A stretch of DNA of 22,992 nt from an uncultured bacterium (GTDB lineage: Bacteria > Bacteroidota > Bacteroidia > Sphingobacteriales > Sphingobacteriaceae). Positions within the stretch are counted from its first letter, which is position 1; each line of letters starts with the position of its first letter. The notes under the pieces are model-generated. The model was not told the origin of the DNA, ran no database searches, and saw nothing but the letters and a program-made list of their open reading frames with translations. The stretch covers positions 1-22,992 of the forward strand of contig CAJBVG010000080.1 in the NCBI GenBank assembly GCA_903958995.1, given 5' to 3'. The translations under genes and the position numbers were made by a program. Shown here piece by piece: positions 8,117-15,184 of this stretch.

Positions 8117-8841
8117 GTACTTGCATCATCATCGACGACGAGCCTTTAGCGCGCTCAATCGTTGTCGAATATTTAATGTCATACCCCGAAATAAAAATAC
8201 TAGCAGAATGTTCTGATGGTTTCGAGGGGATGAAAGCGATACAACAACTGCAACCCGACATCGTTTTTCTGGATGTTCAAATGCCGAAAATCAATGGCTT
8301 TGAATTATTAGAACTAATCGACAATCCTCCTGCAATAATATTTACTACTGCATTTGATGAGTATGCGCTGAAAGCATTCGAAGCAAATGCAATTGATTAC
8401 CTACTTAAGCCTTTCAATAAAGAACGATTCGACAAATCCATACAAAAATTCAAATCGAATTTAATTCCAAAAATAAATACCGAGCAATTGCAAATGCCTG
8501 TAAGTCCAACTGCTCAAAATAGAATTGTGGTAAAAGTAGATGGTAAAATAAAAATCATTCCTACTGTAGACATTCAATATATTGAAGCGAATGGTGATAA
8601 CGTGAAAATCATGACCAACGAAGGCAGCTTCTCTAAAAACAAAACGATGAGCTTTTTTGAGGAACAACTCTCAGCGAATGATTTTGTAAGAATACATCGT
8701 TCCTATTTAGTTAATGTTTCCTTGGTTACTAGAATAGATGCCTACGACAAAGAGTCTCACTTAGCGGTATTGAGTTCTGGGATTCAGTTGCCAGTAAGCA
8801 AAAGTGGATATCAGCGATTGAAGGAATTACTTGGCATGTAG
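8113..8841 (+). CDS. LytTR-family response regulator
   Basis: This 242-residue regulator has an N-terminal receiver domain (about 1-120) with the acidic pocket IDDEP (Asp8, Asp9), phospho-acceptor Asp54 in FLDVQMPKINGFELL, Thr78/Thr79 and Lys99 in DYLLKPF. A linker leads to a C-terminal LytTR DNA-binding domain (about 135-240) with VDIQYIEANGDNVKI and the typical FVRIHRSYLVN helix. LytTR proteins bind pairs of short direct repeats upstream of their targets. Translation is coupled to the kinase by ATGA overlap, so the pair is almost surely cognate. The last 15 bases overlap the 3' end of the convergent sua5 gene. Target genes cannot be read from this window. Confidence 0.95.
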   Translation: MSTCIIIDDEPLARSIVVEYLMSYPEIKILAECSDGFEGMKAIQQLQPDIVFLDVQMPKINGFELLELIDNPPAIIFTTAFDEYALKAFEANAIDYLLKPFNKERFDKSIQKFKSNLIPKINTEQLQMPVSPTAQNRIVVKVDGKIKIIPTVDIQYIEANGDNVKIMTNEGSFSKNKTMSFFEEQLSANDFVRIHRSYLVNVSLVTRIDAYDKESHLAVLSSGIQLPVSKSGYQRLKELLGM

Positions 8842-9792
8842 ATTTTTACTTGCCGCTCTTTCTAAACGATCATTAATTGCTCGGCCAATACCAATAGTTG
8901 GGAAATGCTCTGCTACAATTAAATCCATTTCCATCGCATCCATTTTGCGCATGGTAGAAAATAATTTTGCTGCTGCTTCATTTATATTACCATCTGGGGA
9001 AAGTAAGAATTGATTTTCTTTTGGCAAATAATCTGCATACGATTTAAATCGAAGAGCGTAGGTATTTTCAGTAAATACATGTTCATCTTTATTCTCTTCG
9101 AAAATAATAGGGTGTGTTGTTGCATAATGCCTCTTCATCATGCCGGGGGCAATGATGTTATCTGAAACTAATAAATCTTCAATTTCTTCACCCAATACTT
9201 CTTCAATTTCCTCTTTACTGATACCACCCAGTCTTAGTAATCTCACTTTAGGGAATCGCAAATCTACAATAGTTGATTCTACACCGATTTCGCACGAACC
9301 ACCATCAAGGATATAAGGTATTTTATCACCTAATTGTTCTTGCACATGGAAGGCAGTAGTCGGACTAACGTATTCGGAAGGGTTGGCACTTGGTGCAGCT
9401 AATGGGTAATCTAATGCTGCAAGTAATTCCAATGCTCTTTTATGGTTGGGTATACGCAATGCAACACTATCTTGCCCTGCAGAAATAATATCCGGAATCT
9501 GTGATGATTTAGGAACTACATAAGTTAATGGGCCAGGAGAAAAATGATCTGCAAGCTTTTGTAATTGTGGTGTAATTACTATGCCCCATTCTTCAAATCT
9601 GCTCAACGAATTACTATGAAGAATTAAGGGATTAAATTTAGGGCGATTCTTTACTTCGTAAATCTTTAACACAGCATTGACATCAAAAGCATTCGCCGCT
9701 AAACCATAAACGGTTTCCGTAGGTATAGCCACTAGTTCACCTTCGTCTAGTAATACTTTCGCTTTTGTAATTTGATTGCCAATGATTGCCAT
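8827..9792 (-). CDS. sua5: L-threonylcarbamoyladenylate synthase, Sua5 type
   Basis: The enzyme makes threonylcarbamoyl-AMP from threonine, bicarbonate and ATP, the first step of t6A37 modification of tRNAs reading ANN codons. Residues about 8-195 form the YrdC domain, with PTETVYGLAANA (24-35), the KNRP element (Lys48, Arg50) and APSANPSEYVSPT. At 321 residues it is longer than TsaC. The extension has the linker APGMMKRHYATTHPI, which in Sua5 folds over the active site, followed by the Sua5 C-terminal domain ending in IGRAINDRLERAASK. It starts 3 bases after the YfiT-like gene and is probably cotranscribed with it and polA. Its 3' end overlaps the LytTR gene by 15 bases in the opposite direction. 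Confidence 0.95.
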   Translation of the reverse strand: MAIIGNQITKAKVLLDEGELVAIPTETVYGLAANAFDVNAVLKIYEVKNRPKFNPLILHSNSLSRFEEWGIVITPQLQKLADHFSPGPLTYVVPKSSQIPDIISAGQDSVALRIPNHKRALELLAALDYPLAAPSANPSEYVSPTTAFHVQEQLGDKIPYILDGGSCEIGVESTIVDLRFPKVRLLRLGGISKEEIEEVLGEEIEDLLVSDNIIAPGMMKRHYATTHPIIFEENKDEHVFTENTYALRFKSYADYLPKENQFLLSPDGNINEAAAKLFSTMRKMDAMEMDLIVAEHFPTIGIGRAINDRLERAASKNLHAK

Positions 9793-9795
9793 GAA

Positions 9796-10320
9796 CTAAT
9801 AAGGATTTGCGATTGCGTTTTTTATATGAGCTAAATGATGGCGACTGTGCCATGAATACAAACCTAATAAGAAATTTATGCTCATGTCTCTTTTGCTTTC
9901 TGGATGATGAACAGTGCGCTCCCATTGCTGTGTAGAAAGCGAATTTAACATGGTAACTAATCTTGCATGCACTCCTGTAATAATTAAAAGTGATGGCTGA
10001 ATATCATCGCTAGTTGCATCGGCTAAGTTCGCCCACGAATTTTCATCGTAAGGTTTTATCGTTGGATGATCTTCTGTTAAAGCTAATTTCACTCTAACTA
10101 AACAATTTAAATGACTATCGGCTAAATGATGTACCACTTGTTTAATGTTCCATCCATCCGGGCGATAACATCCAGCCAACTGACTAGTTTGTATACCATT
10201 TAAAACTTCTTGTAGTTGAACTGGCAATTCGGATAAAATCTGAATAGCTTCTTTACGAAATGCTTCATCATACGAAGATGGCATTTTGAATTTTCCTACT
10301 GGGTATTTTAGTTCTTCCAT
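9796..10320 (-). CDS. YfiT/DinB-superfamily metal-dependent protein (putative thiol transferase or hydrolase)
   Basis: This 174-residue protein has the YfiT pattern: YPVGKF at residues 6-11, then GWNIKQVVHHLADSH and the C-terminal WHSRHHLAHI. The likely metal triad is His65, His158 and His162, spaced as in Bacillus YfiT (two His four residues apart near the C-terminus, one in the VVHHLADS helix). The DinB_2 four-helix fold holds a nickel or zinc ion. Some relatives are bacillithiol S-transferases, and others are called metal-dependent hydrolases with no tested substrate. It lies between polA and sua5 on the minus strand, 36 bases after polA, and that gap is filled by a 7-bp repeat array. Family assignment is good; substrate unknown. 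Confidence 0.85.
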   Translation of the reverse strand: MEELKYPVGKFKMPSSYDEAFRKEAIQILSELPVQLQEVLNGIQTSQLAGCYRPDGWNIKQVVHHLADSHLNCLVRVKLALTEDHPTIKPYDENSWANLADATSDDIQPSLLIITGVHARLVTMLNSLSTQQWERTVHHPESKRDMSINFLLGLYSWHSRHHLAHIKNAIANPY

Positions 10321-10322
10321 TT

Positions 10323-10357
10323 TTGAGTTGTGAATTGTGAGTTGTAAGTTGTGAGTT
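10323..10357. repeat. Five-unit degenerate 7-bp tandem repeat between polA and the YfiT-like gene
   Basis: Read on the minus strand from 10357 down to 10323, the units are AACTCAC, AACTTAC, AACTCAC, AATTCAC and AACTCAA. The array starts within the polA stop codon (10359-10357) and ends 2 bases before the YfiT-like ATG, so it fills almost the whole spacer. The unit resembles those at 16104-16131 and 16194-16221. Confidence 0.85.
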
Positions 10358-13170
10358 TAATGAGCTTCGAGCCAATCTTTACCTACTCCTACTTCAACTA
10401 AAATAGGAACATTAAGTTTCATAGCTGTTTGCATTTTATCTTTTACCAATGCTTTCATTTCTTCTAATTCTGACTGATGCACTTCAAACACTAATTCGTC
10501 ATGCACTTGCATGGTCATTTTAGAACGAAGATTGCGAGCATTCATCTCATTAAAAATATTGATCATCGCTACTTTAATCATATCAGCAGCTGATCCTTGT
10601 ATAGGGGCGTTAATTGCATTTCGTTCTGCAAAACCACGAACGGTAGCATTCGCAGAATTAATATCACGAAGGTATCTTCTTCGCTTCATCAGTGTTTCTA
10701 CGTAACCATTTGCTTTTGCAAACTCAATGGTATCACTCATGTATTTTTTAATGCCAGGATATTGAGTAAAGTAATTTTCAATAATTTCTTGGGCCTCTTT
10801 ACGAGGTATTCCTAATCCTTGCGATAATCCAAATGCCGACTGTCCATAGATAATACCAAAGTTTACTGCTTTGGCATTTCTACGTTGAGTAGAGGTTACT
10901 TCTTCAATAGTTATTCCATAAACTTTCGCAGCTGTTGCTGTGTGAATATCGAGGCCATTTGAAAAAGCTTCCAACATATTTTTCTCATCCGCCATTTCAG
11001 CAATAATACGAAGTTCTATTTGAGAGTAATCTGCACTTAATATTAAATGTTCGTTATCTTTTGCTATAAATGCTTTACGTACTTCTCTACCACGAGCAGT
11101 TTTAATAGGGATGTTTTGCAAGTTCGGATTATTAGAACTCAAACGACCCGTAGCTGCCACAGCTTGATTGTACGAAGTATGCACTCGCCCTGTTGAAGGG
11201 TTAATCATTTCCGGCAATGCATCAACGTAAGTTGATTTTAATTTTTGCAGGGAACGGAAATCTAAAATGTATTGAACAATATCGTGTTTAGGAGAAAGCG
11301 CCGTTAACACATCCTCGCCGGTTTGGTATTGACCAGTTTTTGTTTTCTTTGCTTTAGGGTCTAACTGAAGTTTATCAAATAACACTTCCCCTAATTGTTT
11401 CGGTGAAGCGATGTTAAATTTCACACCAGCTTTTTCGTAAATCGTTTCTTCTAAATTACGTATATCGATTTCTAATTCTTTTGAAAATACTTTCAATGTT
11501 TCTTCATCGACTTTAACGCCTGTGCGTTCCATATCTGAAAGAACATATACCAATGGAGTTTCTACATTATAAAATAATTCTTCCCCATTATTTTCTTTTA
11601 AGATTCCCGAAAGCACCTCTTTTAATTGTAGTGTGATGTCGGCATCTTCTGCAGCATAATCTTTTACTAAGGCAGGCTCAATGTCGCGCATGTTCCCTTG
11701 GTTTTTGCCTTTAGCTCCGATTAATGTTGTGATGGATACTGGAGAATAATCTAAATAGGCATTCGCCATAATGTCCATATTATTACGAGCATCAGCATCA
11801 ACAATATATTGTGCGAGCATGGTATCAAATAATTTTCCTTTTACAGAAATCCCATAAGATGCTAACACCGTTATATCGTATTTGATATTTTGTCCAATTT
11901 TTTCGATGTTCGGATTTTCGAGAACAGCTTTGAACTTACTAGCAATTTCTACTGCTTTGCCCTTATCTGCTGGCACTGGAACGTAGTAGGCTTCCGTAGT
12001 TTTAATAGCGAATGACATCCCTACTAATTCTGCAGTGTTTGCATCGGTTGATGTAGTTTCTGTATCAAAACAAATAGCATTTGCATTGCTAAGATTCTCA
12101 ATTAGATTGTTGATGTCGGCATCCGATTCTACAAAATGATAATTGTGTGGAACTTCATTAATTGTCTTGTAAACACGAATTGATTCTTCTTCGGTTGGCA
12201 ATGCATCTCTTTTTGATGGCAATACTTGTTGACCGAATAAATCCATTTGAGCATTACTATTTGCTGCTGCATTTTGTGATGCCTGTGCAATAGTAAATTC
12301 TTCACCAAAAACTCTTCTTCCTAATGTTCTAAATTCTAACTCTGCAAATAAAGGCTCTAGCAACTCTCTACTCGGAGGATCTAAGTGATATTGTTTCTCA
12401 TCAAACTGAACAGGCACATTCAAAATAATTGTTGCTAGCTTTTTAGAGAGCAGACCTTGCTCTGCAAAATTCTCAACATTTTCTTTTTGCTTGCCCTTAA
12501 GTTCGTGTGAGTTTGCAATAATATTTTCCATCGAACCATATCTGCGAATAAGTTCTTTCGCGGTTTTCTCGCCAATACCTGGGATACCCGGGATATTATC
12601 AACTGCATCACCCCATAATCCTAAAATATCGATAACTTGATGTATGTGTTCAATTTCCCATTTCTTTAGTACTTCTGGCACACCCATAATTTCAATATCA
12701 TTGCCCATACGAGCAGGCTTATAGATAAAGATGTGTTCAGACACTAGTTGTGCGAAGTCTTTATCGGGAGTCATACAATATACATCGAAGCCTTCTTTCT
12801 CTGCTTGTTTAGCAAGAGTTCCAATGATATCATCTGCTTCATATCCATCCATTGTGATTACAGGAATGTTAAATCCTTCTATCAATTGAAATACATATGG
12901 AATCGCTAATGATAAATCTTCGGGCATCGCTTCACGATGAGCTTTGTATTCTACATAATCGGTATGGCGTTCTGTAGGCGCTGCTGTATCAAAAACCACA
13001 GCAATATGTGAAGGGCTCTCTCTACGGATTAATTCTAATAAGGTATTTGCAAAGCCAAACACAGCAGAAGTGTTTAAACCGTTTGTGGTAAATCGAGGAG
13101 ATTTACTTAATGCGAAATGTGCCCTGTAAATTAAGGCCATCCCATCTAATAAATATAACTTCTTGCTCAT
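10357..13170 (-). CDS. polA: DNA polymerase I
   Basis: This 937-residue enzyme fills gaps in repair and removes Okazaki primers. Three domains follow in order. The 5' nuclease (about 1-300) starts with LYLLDGMALIYRAHFAL and has DGYEADDIIGTLA and the helix-hairpin-helix IPGIPGIGEKTA. The 3'-5' exonuclease (about 340-530) keeps its catalytic residues: Asp369 and Glu371 in FDTETTS, then GQNIKYDITVLASYG and DYAAEDAD. The polymerase part has motif A DYSQIELRI (Asp714), motif B RRNAKAVNFGIIYGQSAFG and motif C MQVHDELVFEV (Asp891). Proofreading therefore looks intact, unlike in some family A enzymes that have lost it. It appears to lead an operon with the YfiT-like gene and sua5. A TATATTTG box lies 13 bases upstream of the ATG. 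Confidence 0.98.
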   Translation of the reverse strand: MSKKLYLLDGMALIYRAHFALSKSPRFTTNGLNTSAVFGFANTLLELIRRESPSHIAVVFDTAAPTERHTDYVEYKAHREAMPEDLSLAIPYVFQLIEGFNIPVITMDGYEADDIIGTLAKQAEKEGFDVYCMTPDKDFAQLVSEHIFIYKPARMGNDIEIMGVPEVLKKWEIEHIHQVIDILGLWGDAVDNIPGIPGIGEKTAKELIRRYGSMENIIANSHELKGKQKENVENFAEQGLLSKKLATIILNVPVQFDEKQYHLDPPSRELLEPLFAELEFRTLGRRVFGEEFTIAQASQNAAANSNAQMDLFGQQVLPSKRDALPTEEESIRVYKTINEVPHNYHFVESDADINNLIENLSNANAICFDTETTSTDANTAELVGMSFAIKTTEAYYVPVPADKGKAVEIASKFKAVLENPNIEKIGQNIKYDITVLASYGISVKGKLFDTMLAQYIVDADARNNMDIMANAYLDYSPVSITTLIGAKGKNQGNMRDIEPALVKDYAAEDADITLQLKEVLSGILKENNGEELFYNVETPLVYVLSDMERTGVKVDEETLKVFSKELEIDIRNLEETIYEKAGVKFNIASPKQLGEVLFDKLQLDPKAKKTKTGQYQTGEDVLTALSPKHDIVQYILDFRSLQKLKSTYVDALPEMINPSTGRVHTSYNQAVAATGRLSSNNPNLQNIPIKTARGREVRKAFIAKDNEHLILSADYSQIELRIIAEMADEKNMLEAFSNGLDIHTATAAKVYGITIEEVTSTQRRNAKAVNFGIIYGQSAFGLSQGLGIPRKEAQEIIENYFTQYPGIKKYMSDTIEFAKANGYVETLMKRRRYLRDINSANATVRGFAERNAINAPIQGSAADMIKVAMINIFNEMNARNLRSKMTMQVHDELVFEVHQSELEEMKALVKDKMQTAMKLNVPILVEVGVGKDWLEAH

Positions 13171-13183
13171 AATATGCTTTGTT

Positions 13184-13191
13184 CAAATATA
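13184..13191 (-). promoter_or_regulatory. Putative polA -7 promoter box (TATATTTG)
   Basis: TATATTTG on the minus strand is a perfect TAnnTTTG match and ends 13 bases before the polA ATG at 13170. The flanking TTTTCTATATTTG is shared with the porV promoter. No TTG-type -33 element is clear. Confidence 0.5.
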
Positions 13192-13233
13192 GAAAATTTA
13201 GTCGATGCCTTTCCCCTATCCTATTAAATTTTA

Positions 13234-13241
13234 TATCTTTA
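13234..13241 (+). promoter_or_regulatory. Putative -7 box of the AhpD-like/tag operon (TATCTTTA)
   Basis: TATCTTTA differs from TAnnTTTG only at the last base and ends 4 bases before the ATG at 13246. If used, the mRNA would be leaderless or nearly so. No clear -33 element. Confidence 0.33.
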
Positions 13242-13245
13242 ATCT

Positions 13246-13587
13246 ATGGGAAAATTATCAGAAGAATTTAATGCCTATCGTTCTAAAATGAACGAACGCA
13301 TTGCGGAAGAAAAGAATTTAAACATCAATCGTTTTTTCAATTTAGATACCACAAGTTATGCCGAAGGGGCTCTGAATGTTAAAACCAAAGAAATGCTAGG
13401 TTTAGTTGCCTCTATGGTTCTGCGTTGTGATGATTGCATAAAATACCATTTGGGGAAATGCAAAGAAGAGGGATTAACTAACGAAGAAGTTTGGGAAGTA
13501 TTCATGATTGCCAATTTAGTAGGTGGCTCTATAGTGATACCACATTTTAGAAGAGCAGTGGAATATTGGGATGAATTAAATGCATAA
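13246..13587 (+). CDS. Carboxymuconolactone decarboxylase (AhpD-like) family protein
   Basis: This 113-residue all-helical protein has the AhpD-type redox motif, Cys61-Asp-Asp-Cys64 followed by His68 (RCDDCIKYHLGKC), preceded by KTKEMLGLVASMVL. That pattern marks the thiol-active branch of the family, which acts in peroxide or alkylhydroperoxide defence, rather than the true decarboxylases. No peroxiredoxin partner is nearby. The C-terminal part (EEVWEVFMIANLVGGSIVIPHFRRAVEYWDE) is the second conserved helix pair. The gene begins 75 bases from the divergent polA, and tag follows after 3 bases, so both are likely transcribed together. Substrate is not predictable. Confidence 0.88.
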   Translation: MGKLSEEFNAYRSKMNERIAEEKNLNINRFFNLDTTSYAEGALNVKTKEMLGLVASMVLRCDDCIKYHLGKCKEEGLTNEEVWEVFMIANLVGGSIVIPHFRRAVEYWDELNA

Positions 13588-13590
13588 TAA

Positions 13591-14154
13591 ATGGCCAAAG
13601 AATTAACAAGATGTGCTTGGTGTTTAAGCGACCCTATCTATATTAAATACCATGATGAAGAATGGGGAAAAGAAACCCATGACGATAAAGTATTATTTGA
13701 ATTTCTAATACTTGAATCTGCGCAAGCAGGATTAAGTTGGATAACGGTTTTACGTAAGCGAGCTGGGTACAAAAAAGCCTTTGCTAATTTCGATGCAAAG
13801 AAAATTGCCAAGTTCGATGATGCTAAAGTGGAAGAATTGATGGTGTTTGATGGAATCATTAAAAATCGTTTAAAAATCAAATCAGCTATTTCGAATGCTC
13901 AGCTATTCTTAGCTATTCAAAAGGAATATGGTTCATTCGATGCTTACTTATATTCGTTCATGCCGAAAGGTAAACCAATTATTAATAAGCGAAAAAGTTT
14001 ATCGGAAGTGCCTGCAACTTCAAAAGAGTCGGATGCGATTAGTAAGGATTTAAAGAAGAGAGGATTTAAATTTTTCGGGTCAACCATTTGCTATGCTCAT
14101 ATGCAAGCAACTGGAATGGTAAACGACCATATTGTTGGATGTTGCGCGTATTGA
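13591..14154 (+). CDS. tag: DNA-3-methyladenine glycosylase I (Tag)
   Basis: Tag excises 3-methyladenine from alkylated DNA, starting base-excision repair. At 187 residues it has the usual size. The zinc site is complete: Cys8 and His21 at the N-terminus (CAWC...YHDEEWG), and His180 and Cys184 in NDHIVGCC at the C-terminus. The base pocket Glu42 lies in ESAQAGLSWITVLRKRAGY. The helix-hairpin-helix region includes DGIIKNRLKIKSAISNA. Tag follows the AhpD-like gene by 3 bases. Its TGA at 14152-14154 directly abuts the stop of the convergent alkyltransferase-like gene, so no spacer exists for a separate terminator. Two proteins that deal with alkylated DNA therefore meet tail to tail. Confidence 0.96.
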   Translation: MAKELTRCAWCLSDPIYIKYHDEEWGKETHDDKVLFEFLILESAQAGLSWITVLRKRAGYKKAFANFDAKKIAKFDDAKVEELMVFDGIIKNRLKIKSAISNAQLFLAIQKEYGSFDAYLYSFMPKGKPIINKRKSLSEVPATSKESDAISKDLKKRGFKFFGSTICYAHMQATGMVNDHIVGCCAY

Positions 14155-14487
14155 TTATAGTTCTTCCGAAGGATTCCAAAATATTTTTTTAAAATCTACG
14201 ATTCGATCATCAACAACTTCAATGCCTTCTGATTTTAATAATTCCTCCATCAAGTTTGGTGAAGGGAAATGATGCTTGCCGGTAAGGTCGCCATTCCTAT
14301 TAACCACTCGATGTGCTGGAACTGGCAGCGCTTGACTGTGCGATGCATTCATTGCCCAGCCAACCATTCTAGAGGATCCTTTCATTCCGACGTATTCAGC
14401 AATTGCACCGTATGATGTTGCTCTGCCATAAGGGATCAACCTTACTACAGAAAACACTTTATCGAAAAAAGAATCGTCGGCTTTCAT
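14155..14487 (-). CDS. Alkyltransferase-like (ATL) DNA-binding protein, Cys-less MGMT homologue
   Basis: This 110-residue protein matches the C-terminal domain of O6-alkylguanine-DNA alkyltransferase: IPYGRATSYGAIAEYVG (Tyr26 equals the nucleotide-flipping Tyr), SSRMVGWAMNAS (Arg40 equals the Arg finger) and the active-site block PVPAHRVVNRNG. The acceptor Cys of PCHRV is replaced by Ala58 (codon at 14314-14316), so it cannot take the alkyl group itself. Proteins of this kind bind and flip O6-alkylguanine and hand the lesion to nucleotide excision repair. Its ATG shares one base with the trmB stop (TAATG), and its stop abuts that of tag. The classification rests on a clear residue change and not on length. 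Confidence 0.92.
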   Translation of the reverse strand: MKADDSFFDKVFSVVRLIPYGRATSYGAIAEYVGMKGSSRMVGWAMNASHSQALPVPAHRVVNRNGDLTGKHHFPSPNLMEELLKSEGIEVVDDRIVDFKKIFWNPSEEL

Positions 14488-15128
14488 TAAAATTGAAACT
14501 GAATGTAATTTATATTTTTCCCTTTATCACGATATATTTTCTCATATGTTGTTTGAATAGAAAGCACATCATCTAACCATTCTTCTTTATATAAATCTGC
14601 AGTATGCTTAATTAATTTTAAATTCAATTCGGCAATTTTTTCTAAGGTATAAGCGTAGAGTCCATCATTATCTGTTTTTAGATGAACAATGCCATTGGGC
14701 GACAATACTTTTTTATACATCGTTAAAAATCGATCTGACGTTAAGCGTTTCCTTTCTCTGCTAATTTGGGGTTGAGGATCGGGGAAGGTAATCCAAATTT
14801 CATCTACTTCATTCTCCGAAAAATGCTCTTCCAATTGTTCTATTTCAATACGAAGAAAAGCCATATTAGAAATATGCTCTTCCATGCCCGTTTTCGCACC
14901 ACGCCAAATTCGAGCCCCTTTAATGTCGATGCCAATAAAATTCTTTTTTGGGAAGTACTTTGCAAGGCTTACTGTGTATTCACCCCTACCACATCCTAAC
15001 TCTAATACTATCGGTTGATTATTTTTAAAATAATTTTTATTCCAATTTCCTTTATGCACTGGATTTAGCTGAAATACATTAGTAAAGGTTTCTAATTCAG
15101 CAAATCGCTTTAATTTATCTTTTCCCAA
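14487..15128 (-). CDS. trmB: tRNA (guanine-N7-)-methyltransferase (TrmB)
   Basis: TrmB methylates N7 of G46 in the tRNA variable loop using SAM. The 213-residue protein has the SAM motif LELGCGRGEY (42-51), the acidic GIDIKGARIWRGA element, and the family mark ITFPDPQPQISRERKRLT that holds catalytic and tRNA-contacting residues, then HLKTDNDGLYAYTLE. The start appears to be the TTG at 15128. It gives the N-terminus MGKDKLKRFAE, close to what I recall for Bacteroidota relatives, and no in-frame ATG lies shortly upstream. The gene is divergent from the fucose synthase gene and overlaps the next gene by one base (TAATG), indicating coupled translation. Confidence 0.94.
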   Translation of the reverse strand: MGKDKLKRFAELETFTNVFQLNPVHKGNWNKNYFKNNQPIVLELGCGRGEYTVSLAKYFPKKNFIGIDIKGARIWRGAKTGMEEHISNMAFLRIEIEQLEEHFSENEVDEIWITFPDPQPQISRERKRLTSDRFLTMYKKVLSPNGIVHLKTDNDGLYAYTLEKIAELNLKLIKHTADLYKEEWLDDVLSIQTTYEKIYRDKGKNINYIQFQF

Positions 15129-15144
15129 GGGTATATATTTTGAA

Positions 15145-15152
15145 CAAAGATA
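15145..15152 (-). promoter_or_regulatory. Putative trmB -7 promoter box (TATCTTTG)
   Basis: TATCTTTG on the minus strand matches TAnnTTTG and ends 16 bases before the TTG start at 15128. It is divergent from a second box at 15173-15180. No clear -33 element. Confidence 0.45.
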
Positions 15153-15172
15153 GAAATTCCGGAAGATAAATG

Positions 15173-15180
15173 TATTTTTG
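15173..15180 (+). promoter_or_regulatory. Putative fcl -7 promoter box (TATTTTTG)
   Basis: TATTTTTG matches TAnnTTTG and ends 4 bases before the ATG at 15185, so transcription would begin at about the start codon. The sequence is AT-rich, which raises the chance of a random match. Confidence 0.4.
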
Positions 15181-15184
15181 AACT

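Noticed and set aside
14155..14180. Short CTTCCGAAG-type stem at the tag/ATL junction as a terminator
   Set aside because: The stem is only three or four pairs, lies in the coding end of the ATL gene and has no T-run.
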